Shown here: one piece after another, positions 48,170 to 58,044 of the stretch | How the letters are laid out: every line of letters begins with the position of its first letter | Position numbering within the stretch: position 1 is the first letter of the stretch | From: Echinostoma caproni | Taxonomy: Eukaryota; Platyhelminthes; Trematoda; Plagiorchiida; Echinostomatidae | Direction of reading: 5' to 3' | DNA length: 64,000 bases | Assembly (NCBI GenBank): GCA_900618425.1 | Contig: UZAN01039861.1 | Span: 34,711-98,710, forward strand | Position numbers and translations under genes: made by a program | The notes under the pieces: model-generated | Database searches by the model: none | Told to the model about the DNA's origin: nothing | What the model saw: the letters and a program-made list of their open reading frames with translations, nothing else

Positions 48170-49070
48170 GTAATTTTTTATCACTAGCCTAATCATCACT
48201 GCCCAACCCACCGAATGCAGAGAGGAGCGCGGTCCTGATTATCCTGAGCGACGACCGATGCAGTATGGAATTTCTGTTAGTCTGTGTTCATTGGAGCTTT
48301 ATGGCTGGGTACTGCTAGGGAGTCCGGCGACAAGGCAGAAGAACGATTCAGGTTCTGAACCAAAGCCTTTGGTTCTGACAATCGCCTGACCGCAAGGCAG
48401 CGAATAAAGAGAAGTGAAGGCTCATTTACTTGAATCGATTTTTTTTTCATCATTATTTTGCAGATTGAGAGGCTAACTGGAGTTGAACAGCCAACTTGGA
48501 GGACTGAACTGTGTCTGACCTTCCATGGATGATAAGATCTTTTGACTTGATAAAAACTATCCTTTGGGTCCTAAAGGTGCGTCATTACACCAGGTCAAGG
48601 TGCAGTCTCGTTGTGATGGAATTAGATCCCAATTGACTTCAAAGACAGGGCGCATCGCTGATGACGCAATGTGACTGGGGAGCAAGTAGTTTACGATGCT
48701 ACTGCGTAACAGAAATTAATTTTAGACAAGATCCGTGTGGGACTGACTTAGTGATTTGTTGCCCGAAAAGAGCACTAAATTGTGGAAAAAATCGTGCATA
48801 TTGAACAGGATAGTGCGTCTCTTGTGAAAACTGCCAAGACTAAATGGCGGCGGCGGTCATGCAGGTTAGCTCACGAGTCCAGTGCCAAGAAAGTTCTCTA
48901 TCATTATCCCTGGCAAACTGTGGTTAACCTCTCGTCCGGTTCTGAAAATAAGGTTTGTGATTACAAAACAGTGGACAGTCGGAGACTCAACAAACAATGC
49001 TGCCCTTGAATGCAAGCAGGTGCATTTGGGCTACCGTATATCTCGCTCGAACTTTTAATTTGTTTAGTTT
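48170..49070. other. No gene seen; possible LINE 5' fragment
   Basis: 48330-48420 on minus shares a CTGCCTTGCGG-TCAGGC-CAAAGGCTTTGGTT block with 52440-52480 and, more weakly, with the 5' region of the 57-58 kb LINE. Otherwise featureless. Confidence 0.4.
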
Positions 49071-49074
49071 TCCG

Positions 49075-49195
49075 CAGATTATATTTTGGAGTGTGGAATG
49101 TTCGGTCTCCTCAACGGGAGTCGAACCCATATATAGAGGCCGTCTACGCTTTTGCACGGTGCAGCCTGTACCAGATGAGCCATGAGCACACATCC
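49075..49195 (-). repeat. SINE family C, copy 1 (tRNA-like)
   Basis: On minus, an A-box-like TGGCTCATCTGGTACAGGC and a B-box GGGTTCGACTCCC are spaced as in a tRNA, then GAACATTCCACACTCCAAAATATA. That tail matches the one following the plus copy at 49365-49490, showing a shared family. Confidence 0.6.
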
Positions 49196-49364
49196 TAAGA
49201 GCATTGATCTATTCACATTTGGTCCATCCATCTAACTGCCTTAGAAGTACAAACGGTGGATTCAGAGGAAAAACTGTAGCGGCAGTTAGCTTACATGCTC
49301 GCTGGTGCATTCTATACGCCATTAGGTTGAATGGATAGATCAAAAGTGAAAACATAAGTGCTAT

Positions 49365-49490
49365 TGGTGGTCTCATAACTGAGCTGGTAGATCGAGCGCT
49401 GTGCGCGAACGCGGGTGGCGTCTGCGCGTGGGTTTGAATCCGACCGAGGCTACTGAACATTTCACAGTTCCAAATATACTTTGATGTTGG
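49365..49490 (+). repeat. SINE family C, copy 2 (tRNA-like, inverted to copy 1)
   Basis: A-box-like CATAACTGAGCTGGTAGA and B-box GGGTTTGAATCC on plus, then GAACATTTCACAGTTCCAAATATA. Together with copy 1 it forms a head-to-head pair, with weakly inverted sequence (GGTCCATCCATCTA / TGAATGGATAGATCA) between them. The hypothetical anticodon arm is not tRNA-like, so it is not called a tRNA gene. Confidence 0.6.
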
Positions 49491-49619
49491 GTGGGGTAGA
49501 GGCATTAGCATGCTGCAAGAGTGCATCAAGAAATCACCATGAATGACTTTTTGCTATGTAACTTACTTTATTAATGCTATCATGGGATTATTCAAATTCT
49601 CAAAAAATTAAACTTTAAT

Positions 49620-49712
49620 GTCGTTAAGCGGCGTGAATTCACTGATTTTACAGGGGATCGAACTTGGAACCATACGGTAAAAATGAACTAACCACTTTGT
49701 CAGTGATTTCAA
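49620..49712 (-). repeat. tRNA-like SINE fragment (family D)
   Basis: On minus, ACAAAGTGGTTAGTTCAT then CCAAGTTCGATCCCC, like A- and B-boxes, then GTAAAATCAGTG. Single copy in the window, unrelated tail. Related to family A only in the tRNA part. Confidence 0.45.
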
Positions 49713-49714
49713 TT

Positions 49715-50020
49715 TCCCATCCTCATTCGGCGCAACACAAAACGCAGTGAGCTATATCGGGGTTCGAGGGGGCAATGATTGTTTTCAACTTTTTCAGTTT
49801 TCAACGAATACAATGGGGTTCACAGACAAGATTCACTGACCCAGTGTGAAGACACCAAACACAGGATCACAGGGAATCCGTGAACTTAATCATCTCTTAT
49901 CTTTTTTCATCTTTACCATACCACAAGTCTCAAACAGCATAAATAAAGTTTACTTATTCGCTGTTGTGCTGGTCATTTGTCGTCTACCTGTCACACTCAC
50001 ACTCCCATGTCTTCATGCAG
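49715..50020. other. No gene seen
   Basis: Leads into the acceptor of the possible exon at 50021. Confidence 0.5.
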
Positions 50021-50110
50021 ATATCAGCACATAGACTGATCGGTGGAAAGAAGAGAGGTGACTCGCACACATGGCACTGGATCACATTTGCTCACAACAA
50101 GCGGGATGCG
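50021..50110 (+). CDS. Possible 90-base exon, unknown protein
   Basis: Acceptor CCCATGTCTTCATGCAG and donor GTATGG bracket exactly 30 codons in phase 0 (includes RLIGGKKRGDSHTWHWITFA). Beyond the donor the frame stays open for 48 more codons, with a hydrophobic stretch WFTVWCSAVITHVACGSGLV. An unspliced, membrane-spanning reading is therefore also possible. No family recognised. Confidence 0.28.
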
Positions 50111-50114
50111 GTAT

Positions 50115-51479
50115 GGTTCAACTGGTTCACTGTTTGGTGCTCTGCTGTGATCACACATGTCGCATGCGGTTCGGGTTTGGTTTGTGCCACCGGGTTCATC
50201 ACATCATTACTGACATTGGCACCACCATCACCATCACGTCGCTTGCATCAGTGAAACGCTAATCCAGCTGGAATCACTCGTTCTACGGCATGTGCCGATT
50301 TCGTTCAGTTTTCGTTCCACAAGTCCAACTGATCTTTTCTTTATTTTCTGTCTCTCAATCTCTACTCCCCTATTCATTCACACAGGCCAAAACTAAGCAA
50401 TCAATCGACAATACATCTCTGCCTCATGGTGCTCTTCCTATCTTCNCTCTCTCTCCCCCCCCCTCCTCCCCAATCTCCCGACCTACACACAGTGACCTGC
50501 CTCCGGCCTCGAAACATCTGCGGCCACGGTCAAGTCATACAGTCACCCAGTTATTTCTCTTTAATACTGTCTAGACGACACCGTGGCAAAATCCATTCAC
50601 TCATCTTTTCTGCATCAAGCACCATCACTTTTTGATTGCTACCAAAAGTGCCTCAGAAGCATACCTCGGATCGATCAGTGTTTGTTCCTAAAATCATTCT
50701 TCATCATTCTCACTTTATGTCTGTGTGAATGTCCGGACTGAGGAGAGCATCACACTCGACAACCGTACGCACTCCGTTTCACTCTTCTTTTCCTCCCTGC
50801 GCCACTATTCCTTGTAGAATGGCCTGCAAGCAAGAAGACATTCATACGCACGCACACACACACACACACTCAAACACAAACGAATGTCTATTGGTATCTA
50901 AAGCACCGAACAATTTTTGAGGGTCTTAAAAAGATAGTTGTTTTAGTATTGCCTAAGGTCTGGAGTTGGTCGAGTTGGATGGTAAGAAGAATCAAACGAC
51001 TTAAAAAACCCCTGAATCTAGAAAAGAACCTATCGAGCACTCAGTCACAAACCTGCTCATTCGTTCGAGGCTGCTATCCGATTTGTGGTTCGTTAACATG
51101 ATCGATCCTCTTGGATGGTACGGAGATTGGTGTAGTTTGACAGTATGGCAGTCAGTTAGTACATTTCGATAGCACATCCTGCAACGCGAATCGACTGGTA
51201 CACGTTCATGCTGGTGACAGTGTTGTGATGCGAGATGCATCCCACTACTAAGTGTTTTAGTGCGCCGGACAAAAGACGAGGAGAAATTTATGATCGCTGA
51301 AACCTGCCATTCGGCTGTTGAAACTAGTGATCTGAACCCGACGTAGTGAACTGCATGCTCACTTTAATTCGGCCATTTCCTACTGGGTCCATATCATAGG
51401 TGTTCCTGATCACAGTCACCAATGCGCTGTGGTCAGCGGCGAGATCAGCACAGCTTAGCATCCAGCTTTGGTTCCAATC
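50115..51479. other. No gene seen; CA repeat inside
   Basis: Pyrimidine-rich segments around 50330-50480, an N at 50446, and a (CA)n tract at 50849-50869. The 79-codon minus frame at 51001-51240 has no recognised domain. Confidence 0.5.
50849..50869. repeat. (CA)n microsatellite
   Basis: CA dinucleotides with one interruption at the left end. Confidence 0.85.
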
Positions 51480-52334
51480 NNNNNNNNNNNNNNNNNNNNN
51501 NNNNNNNNNNNNNNNNNNNNNNNNNNNNNNNNNNNNNNNNNNNNNNNNNNNNNNNNNNNNNNNNNNNNNNNNNNNNNNNNNNNNNNNNNNNNNNNNNNNN
51601 NNNNNNNNNNNNNNNNNNNNNNNNNNNNNNNNNNNNNNNNNNNNNNNNNNNNNNNNNNNNNNNNNNNNNNNNNNNNNNNNNNNNNNNNNNNNNNNNNNNN
51701 NNNNNNNNNNNNNNNNNNNNNNNNNNNNNNNNNNNNNNNNNNNNNNNNNNNNNNNNNNNNNNNNNNNNNNNNNNNNNNNNNNNNNNNNNNNNNNNNNNNN
51801 NNNNNNNNNNNNNNNNNNNNNNNNNNNNNNNNNNNNNNNNNNNNNNNNNNNNNNNNNNNNNNNNNNNNNNNNNNNNNNNNNNNNNNNNNNNNNNNNNNNN
51901 NNNNNNNNNNNNNNNNNNNNNNNNNNNNNNNNNNNNNNNNNNNNNNNNNNNNNNNNNNNNNNNNNNNNNNNNNNNNNNNNNNNNNNNNNNNNNNNNNNNN
52001 NNNNNNNNNNNNNNNNNNNNNNNNNNNNNNNNNNNNNNNNNNNNNNNNNNNNNNNNNNNNNNNNNNNNNNNNNNNNNNNNNNNNNNNNNNNNNNNNNNNN
52101 NNNNNNNNNNNNNNNNNNNNNNNNNNNNNNNNNNNNNNNNNNNNNNNNNNNNNNNNNNNNNNNNNNNNNNNNNNNNNNNNNNNNNNNNNNNNNNNNNNNN
52201 NNNNNNNNNNNNNNNNNNNNNNNNNNNNNNNNNNNNNNNNNNNNNNNNNNNNNNNNNNNNNNNNNNNNNNNNNNNNNNNNNNNNNNNNNNNNNNNNNNNN
52301 NNNNNNNNNNNNNNNNNNNNNNNNNNNNNNNNNN
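51480..52334. other. Assembly gap (855 Ns)
   Basis: Run of undetermined bases. Frames reading through it are artefacts. Confidence 0.99.
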
Positions 52335-52495
52335 ATCGAGGTGTATTGGTCACTTTCGTCCTCTGATTCGTCCAAAGGGTATATGCTCCGATGAACTGGA
52401 CACCGGCCCCCAATAGATCGCTGTCTTCACACACCACTCCGCTGCCTTGCGGGTCAGGCTTTGGTTAGCCAAAGGCTTCGGTTTTCTTTTTATTA

Positions 52496-52735
52496 CACAC
52501 CTAGGTGTGATGAACAGCAGACGGAACACCCCATAGTCACGAGGACCTGCTGTTCGGTGATTAAAATCGGCAACCTAAGCCCCGGGACTTGGAGTGATGA
52601 ACCACATAAGGCCCCGATAGGTTAGGCGTGATATTGAACCGGACGACAGCAGAACTACCNGGGTGGCGGGGCTCGAACCTCGGACCGTAGGGTCTAAAGC
52701 ACGCCGGTGGCAGCGACTAACCGCTGAGAATTTCC
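52496..52735 (-). repeat. SINE family B, copy 3 (best preserved)
   Basis: On minus, the tRNA-like head has an A-box region CAGCGGTTAGTCGCTGCC and a B-box GAGGTTCGAGCCCC (about 52668-52684). A middle with GGGGCCTTATGTGGTTCATC follows, then a 3' end with the perfect 14-base palindrome CACACCTAGGTGTG (52496-52509) and TAATAAAA. The three other copies (30-230, 3575-3820, 63291-63425) lie in the same orientation. An N at 52660 interrupts a G-rich spot that is longer in copy 2. Confidence 0.75.
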
Positions 52736-52739
52736 CAAG

Positions 52740-53035
52740 AAAATTCACCTGCTTTGGCCTGGGAAACCTAGCAACATAGCGCCCGTGAGCTAATCATGGA
52801 CCTTTTATTTCCTTTTATGAACTTTAAATACTGGGTTTCATTTTTAGAGTAGCAAGCTGATATTGGGTCTCCTTGATCCAAATCCTCAGAACAGAGAGAA
52901 GACAAATACTGCGAGACGTTATGAAGATAATTTTACCGTGATTTGTTTGGCACACATTCCGAACTCAGGCGTGTGTAAAAATATAAAAATATATAATTCA
53001 GAGGAGGTTCGTCTCGTCAGATTGGAGATTGGTCT
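52740..53035. other. No gene seen
   Basis: A plus frame of 61 codons (52863-53048) has no support. The LINE relic begins next to it. Confidence 0.5.
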
Positions 53036-53039
53036 ACAC

Positions 53040-54150
53040 AGTATGTAACCGACACTATGAAGGAGTCCTCGTCACAAGGGATTGCATAATTTCTCACTGG
53101 TCAAGCAACGCCGCGAACCTCGTCATTAGACCTCCAGGATCATGCTTTCACTATTGCGATTTATTGAAGATGCACATGGTTGAAGACCTCAATCTGCTCC
53201 GTCACCAGGTCTGGCAGACACATGTAAAGATGGTTGAATGTTGATCAGGTCCAGAGATGTATCTCACTGCCAATCCATTATGATCCGCGGTGTAGAAAGG
53301 CCCTCTTCGCGCTATCAACAATGAGAAGATTCTCTTCCTTCGACTGACCACTTGGTGATAGCATCAAGTACAAATGTCGGAATGCTGGGAAGGATTCCAG
53401 AAATAAGTCAGTGTCGGAGTAGTCTATTGGATGAGGCCTATCGAAAAGATTCTAATTTTCGACAGACTGACCTCCAGTCCAAGGGGATTCAAAAAGGGCN
53501 TCAGTGCGGTTGACGATCGGTAACAGATCAGCTGGTGTCTTACCAAGGGGTGTAATATCATCAGCATAATCGATGTACGCGATCCAGGTACTCGGATCGA
53601 TATGCAAACCGCGATATCTGGGACTGGCGTGGTGCATCAACCAGTCTGCGGCGTAGCTGAATAGGACAATTGACGACGGATAGCCTTGTCAAACTCCAAC
53701 AACTCCCCGCCAGAGGTTCGGGCTCAAGTGGCTGTGGTAGGAATCTTTATGGGCATTCTGATAATTTGCAATATTTTCAGCGATTCTCAAGAGGTACGTG
53801 GAGCCATCGCTCGATGGTCAGGCGCGTGCGTTCTGGCCTCCCACGACGATGAGAATATCGCATTTGGGTATTCGACCGATGAAACTTTAAAGCTTCTCGT
53901 AGAAATTATCTGCAGTGGACGCATTTACCAGCAACGATGGCACGTAAACGAATATCATCGGACGATTTAACGGCGGCTGTGGTGATCTATGGACTGGTAT
54001 TAGGGAGCACGGAGTTCGCTTACTTAGTGTGAAAGCTACCTGACGAAGGCCAGAGTTATCGCTCCACCTGCCGTGATGCGGCCAGTCACCTTCCGGAATT
54101 CGGCACGCACAATTCCGATGGACAAGCAATATCCATCGTGTTATAATCAC
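53040..54150 (-). pseudogene. RTE-like LINE relic: endonuclease joined to RT
   Basis: Minus strand. The endonuclease part (54145-53800) shows MDIACPSELCVPNSG, WSDNSGLRQVAFTLSK, NRPMIFVYVPSLL..ADNFYEKL, and ILIVVGGQNARA, where VxGDxNARxG is expected (D changed). Directly after, at about 53710-53640, comes RT motif B with a stop (GV-stop-QGYPSSIVLFSYAADWLM). The YADD box follows (YIDYADDITPLGK, about 53570), then GLEVSLSKIRIF, and the C-terminus EQIEVFNHVHL-IAIVKA-SNDEVRG near 53200-53100. The whole stretch from late EN to RT motif B is missing, so this is an internally deleted copy, with many stops. The plus frame at 53686-53970 is its shadow. Confidence 0.75.
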
Positions 54151-54154
54151 AGCG

Positions 54155-54885
54155 TGCGAACATCATGACTATTCGACTCTTAGTATCCAGGACAGTGCAC
54201 CAATTCCAGCAGGCTGTGTGCGAATTTGTTCTTGCTGTGAGATTCTCAGATCACATGCTTAACATCCCAATCCCAGGGAAATCGCGGGGTGGGTCACTTA
54301 TGAGAACCACAGGAAACATATACTTGAGACAATACGAGGCTTGCTCTTGGTTCAGACAAAATCGACGTAAATGCCCACTGTTTCGATCTCATTACGAATT
54401 GGTGTGATTTAATAAACAAATGCAAAGTCATCCACTTGCTTCTGTCCAAACGGTGCTTAGATAGTGAGCATTGTACTCAGAAGCGAAAAGTTGTTCAATA
54501 TGACAGTAACTAGGGACGGATAGTCGGATGACAAGCATTCTAAAATGCTCCTTCGTTCCCAATATCAGTGCCAGACAGACGTTCCTTCTCCTCATCACAG
54601 CAGAAGCGTCCAGAACACGGGGAGAAAACTCGACCGAGCGTGTGTGAAATGTAATGATTATCATCCTGCAAAGAGGAGCCAGGTATGGAGAGACTAAGCT
54701 AGACAAAACAACCCAAATGAGAGCTAGGAAAGTGACTGGTAGAATGAGAGTATACTATTTTATCGCCTGAAACGTATCCGGAGGCAAAACGAGCAGATCT
54801 TATTGTGAAAATAAACAAAGTGCTAATGCTGCTCAAGTCAGACAATGAGCACTTTATTGTCAAGCGTTAGGAAAATTCATTTATC
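54155..54885. other. No gene seen
   Basis: Short frames of 80-92 codons on both strands without domains. Confidence 0.55.
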
Positions 54886-54889
54886 TCAT

Positions 54890-55107
54890 GTAACAAAGTC
54901 GAGTTCGGCGTGTTTCTAACGAGTCATAACCCTGGAGGCTGGTGCTAAGATGAGCGGGATCTGATGTCCGCAACAAGCTTGCAAAGATGGGTTGTTATAT
55001 TAGGTATAGATAAAACGAAATAATTGGCTGTGAGCTCCCGGGTTCGATCCCCAGTTGGCTCGATGAATTCGTACTGCTGACGAGACCCAACCAAGTCGTA
55101 GATTTTC
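54890..55107 (+). repeat. SINE family A, copy 3
   Basis: Plus strand: ATAACCCTGGAGGCTGGTGC, CCGCAACAAGC, a B-box GGGTTCGATCCCC (55040-55052), a hammerhead remnant (55066-55105) and a tail GATTTTCAGTTTA. The A-box segment is deleted, so a polymerase III promoter would be incomplete. The hammerhead core CTGACGA is intact, but GAAA reads GTAG and stem III is deleted. Confidence 0.65.
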
Positions 55108-55113
55108 AGTTTA

Positions 55114-55140
55114 CGCCTTATCCATTATACCACGGGGCCG
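55114..55140 (-). tRNA. 5' half of a tRNA-like sequence (tRNA-Arg-like)
   Basis: On minus, GGCCCCGTGGTATAATGGAT followed by AAGGCG resembles acceptor stem, D-arm and A-box of a eukaryotic arginine tRNA. It stops where the anticodon stem should start and passes directly into the (antisense) tail of SINE A copy 3. No 3' half or B-box was found on the far side. It is a fragment, not a functional tRNA gene. Confidence 0.45.
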
Positions 55141-55317
55141 ATTCACCACACTCTGAACCTCTCTCGCTGAAAAGCGTATCAGAGAATTTCATGCCTCTTA
55201 CGCATAGTTGGAGTTTGAACACTCAAACTACAACAAACTGTCCTGGAACGTCAAAAGCGTTTCCATGTCTCAGGCTAAAATCTGTTGCTGTCCCATTAAA
55301 TTTTTCGTTCATATGAT

Positions 55318-55400
55318 TTTGGCGTCGCTATGTTCGGCATGCGCTTTGCCTTTTCCAGTTTAAAAAGCCGTTACAAGATTGAGTTAATCCAGAGCCCCAT
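55318..55400 (+). pseudogene. Inverted LINE RT fragment
   Basis: On plus, VAMFGMRFAF then, after a frameshift, LQD-stop-VNPEPHFI resembles the conserved segment after the YADD box of this LINE group (MFGMRFAPSK..LLQDW). It lies opposite in strand to, and immediately next to, the 3' end of the LINE at 55420-58010, which itself lacks exactly this region. Confidence 0.45.
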
Positions 55401-55419
55401 TTCATCCACACGGAGGTTC

Positions 55420-55737
55420 AGTTCAGTTCAGTTTGAACAACTATTAACCACGCATATTCGTGTGCCGGTTTTGGTTGCTGTCTTTTGCCTGCCCATTTGG
55501 ATGAAGAATAGAAGAAAGGAAACTTGGAAGTGGAGTCGAACATAAAATGGAGAAGTTCAGTGGTCCAAGGGTGCAAAGAAATCGAGAAAATGCAAGAACG
55601 CCACTGTTTACGATACCTAGCCATATCACTCAGTGTCTCTAACCATCAGTTACGGTCATACTGAGGTCCCAAGACAGGGAGCCTAACACTACCTATGTGA
55701 TGACCCAGTCTCCTGGTTAGGATTTCATACCCTCGTG
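55420..55737 (-). mobile_element. LINE C-terminus and 3' region (copy A)
   Basis: Minus strand continuation of the RT relic. KTWHEGMKS is followed after stops by LSWDL, a LETLSDMARYRKQW-like segment and the 3' region also found at 40975-41290 and 58040-58160. The right end of the element is taken as about 55420, where the similarity to the other two copies stops. Confidence 0.7.
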
Positions 55738-56400
55738 CCAGGTCTTAGCATGAACAACCTTGGCTTTTTTCCACTCGGTGTCTGACCACAGATCTATAAA
55801 AAAGCTAAACAGAAATGGAGAGAGAGGGCTACCCTGACGAACACCACTTTCCGTGGTGAACTCGAAAGAAAAAGTGCCGTAAGCCCGGACTCGACTTCGG
55901 CTATTAGTATAAAGCGATTGTATCATTGAAATAAACTTCTCAGGCACACCTTTCAGGGATAGGCAGCGCCAGAGTTTAGAAGGGTCGACTGAGTCGAAAG
56001 CCGCTTTCAGATCTAGGAAGACAGAGATGCTGGGTCTACGAAAAGTGTCTGTTCTAGGATTTGACGAAGAGTAAAGATGTGGTCGATACAACCTCGACTG
56101 GGACTAACGCTGAGCCTCCATCCTTAAATGCTGATGGGAACAGCCCATCTGGGCCAGAGGCCTTATGCCTTTTGAGATAACTTATTTCCCGAGATACCTC
56201 CATTTCAGATGGAGGACTAGCATCAACTGGGAGTATTTGCCCAGTAGAGGCGGAGAGTGAAAGATAAGCTGTCGATGGGGGCCAGTTGAATTGAGCCTTG
56301 AAGACTTCAGCCCAGCGGTAAAGACGGCGTTGCTGATCGTGAATCAGTGTGCCATTGCATTCATTAATTACCTCACGCCTATTTTCCTAGGACCCGTATT
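55720..56400 (-). pseudogene. LINE reverse transcriptase, palm box deleted (copy A)
   Basis: Minus strand. The linker shows NECNGTLIHDQQRRLYRWAE and ISYLKRHKASGPDGLFPSAF (about 56370-56120). Motif A is intact (SVFLDLKAAFDSVD, with the catalytic D), and motif B is intact (SGVRQGSPLSPFLFSFFID). Then, instead of motif C (YADD), the frame passes straight into LWSDTEWKKAKVVHAKTWHE, which belongs to the extreme C-terminus (GWKK..GG..KTW). The YADD box and the thumb are therefore deleted while the reading frame is kept. A stop and frame change near 56100 split linker and palm. Confidence 0.85.
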
Positions 56401-56424
56401 CATAATTAGATGGAAAAGTTTACG

Positions 56425-57594
56425 ACTATTACCAATAGCCGCAGCTTTCTCCATCTCTTTCTACCCACCACTTCTCGCGGTCATTCCTCAGACTCTTGAT
56501 GAGCTGGCGTTTAAGGGATTTTCGCGCTGTGTCGTATGTGGCACCCAGAGGAAGGGTTTTGCGGGCGTCCAGCAGGGCAACCGAGGTCGACGAAATCCAT
56601 CGTTTGTGTTTTGAGCGTGAGGCAGGGTCCGACATTGTTTTTGCCGATATCTGCATAGCTTCCTTGATTTGCTTCCAGTGTTCATTGAGTCCTTCGGCTG
56701 GTGGTTGAACTGACAGGCGATCGGAGAGCTCCGCTTCGAAGGCCGATTTGTATAAATCGCTGGCACTGTATCGCGGATATCCGTTGTCGGTGGCTTTTTT
56801 GCGGTTGTTTGCCAGGCGTAAGGAGAACTTGGCTCGTAACAAGGCGTGGTCTGTATTCACAGCTGTTGACCAGTAAGAACGGCAGTCTTGAATTGATCCC
56901 CTCCAGCGGTAACTGATGGCGATGTGGTCGGTTTGGGTCCAGTGCAGTAAAGAGGTTGGTGGTTTCCATGCAAGTCGATGGTGTTTCTTGTACGAGAAGT
57001 TCGTGTTCGACAGGAACAATCCGTGGTCCGAGCAGAGTTGAAGCAGTCGGTCTCCGTTGTCCGTCCGGTTGGCTGAAATTGCATGTGGTCCGCCAAGAAG
57101 CCTTTCTGATTCTTCCGGGGATCCTACTTGAGTACTGAAGTCCCCGGAGACTACTACGACTTCCGTTGATTGAGCACTTTGGAGTAGTTGAGAAAGATCC
57201 TGGCAGAATGTATCCTCGATTTCAGGTATACTGCAATCGGTCGGTGCATACGCCGATACGACAAATAAGCATCGACGCTTCATTCTGTAGCTGTTGACTC
57301 CAACTGAACCGTTGAGACGTACAGCGCACAATCGGNAAGCGAGCGCTCAGCCTTGGCACTTAGCGCAATCCCGACACCAGCAACACCGCGAGCTTCGGAT
57401 GCCGAATCGCCTGACACACGAAGAGTGAAGCGTGAGGTTGGATCAGAAGATCACAGAGGGATAATGGAAGTGTGGCCTTGCATGCGTGTTTCGGAGACAC
57501 AACATACATCTAAATTAAAGTTTCGAGAGTTCTAGCCAGGGCAGCTTGTTGGTCAATCTGATAGAGTGTGCGGACATTGAACGCGGCTAGGTGA
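56425..57594 (-). pseudogene. LINE AP-type endonuclease (copy A)
   Basis: Minus strand, N-terminus LAAFNVRTLYQIDQQAALAR (57594 downward), frameshift, DVCCVSETRMQG, a stop, VSGDSASEARGVAGVGIALS, then a frame change at the N at 57336. From 57331 a 300-codon frame is intact: CLFVVSAYAPTD, VVVVSGDFSTQVG (GDFN expected; N changed to S), TDNGDRLLQLCSDH, TQTDHIAIS and VNTDHALLRAKF (catalytic D-H kept). The C-terminal part (KHKRWISS..LLDARK) leads to the RT linker. It nicks target DNA in living elements. About ten residues are missing around 57336. Order EN then RT and motif wording fit the RTE/R-like LINEs common in flukes. Confidence 0.85.
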
Positions 57595-58017
57595 AAAGGG
57601 GATTTTGGCTTTGAAAATCTTATAGCTTCTGAATCTATGGCCTTCATGGTAAAACGCTAAGTGATATTCGATGGGTGATGTAAACAGGAGGCATCTAGGA
57701 TTATTCGGGATTGAGAAGAAGAACTAGACAGATGGGAAGGGTCGTTTTCCAAATGGGTGCCTAAGACTTTAGGGCGCTACATACTTCGCGGTGGCCCACA
57801 CCGACGAAGGGTTTTTTGTTTGGGAACCCTAACCGGAGCCTTTGACTCAAGAGTTTGACCCACAAGGCACTGGAGTCTAAATCCAAAGCGGGAGCGTGAA
57901 CGGAGCGCCCGTGTGGGAGCTTCTAGAGACCGGTCACACAAGACCTTCGGGTTTCGGTTCAGAGTTTTGTTCGCTGGTGCGTTGGTTGACGGTCCGCTTT
58001 TCGGGATCGGCCCTTAG
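57595..58017 (-). mobile_element. LINE 5' coding region (copy A), truncated
   Basis: Minus strand, a basic proline- and arginine-rich N-terminal region preceding the endonuclease. It is about 80-90% alike by eye to 58203-58630, with shared blocks such as GGTGCCTAAGACTTTAGGGCG and GGGAACCCTAACCGGAGCC. It lacks the more 5' part seen in copy B, so copy A begins at about 58017. Confidence 0.75.
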
Positions 58018-58044
58018 TCTCAGAAAACCTGCGCAGTAGTTCAG

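Noticed and set aside
49365..49450. Functional tRNA gene
   Set aside because: A- and B-boxes are present but no proper cloverleaf or anticodon arm is evident, and the tail is shared with an inverted copy, so it is a SINE.
51400..52437. Five frames of 306-338 codons
   Set aside because: They read through the second run of Ns.
53686..53970. 94-codon plus frame with a hydrophobic stretch
   Set aside because: Antisense to the LINE endonuclease/RT relic, whose motifs are readable on minus.
56291..56614. 107-codon plus frame that looks membrane-like
   Set aside because: Antisense to the LINE linker and endonuclease end.
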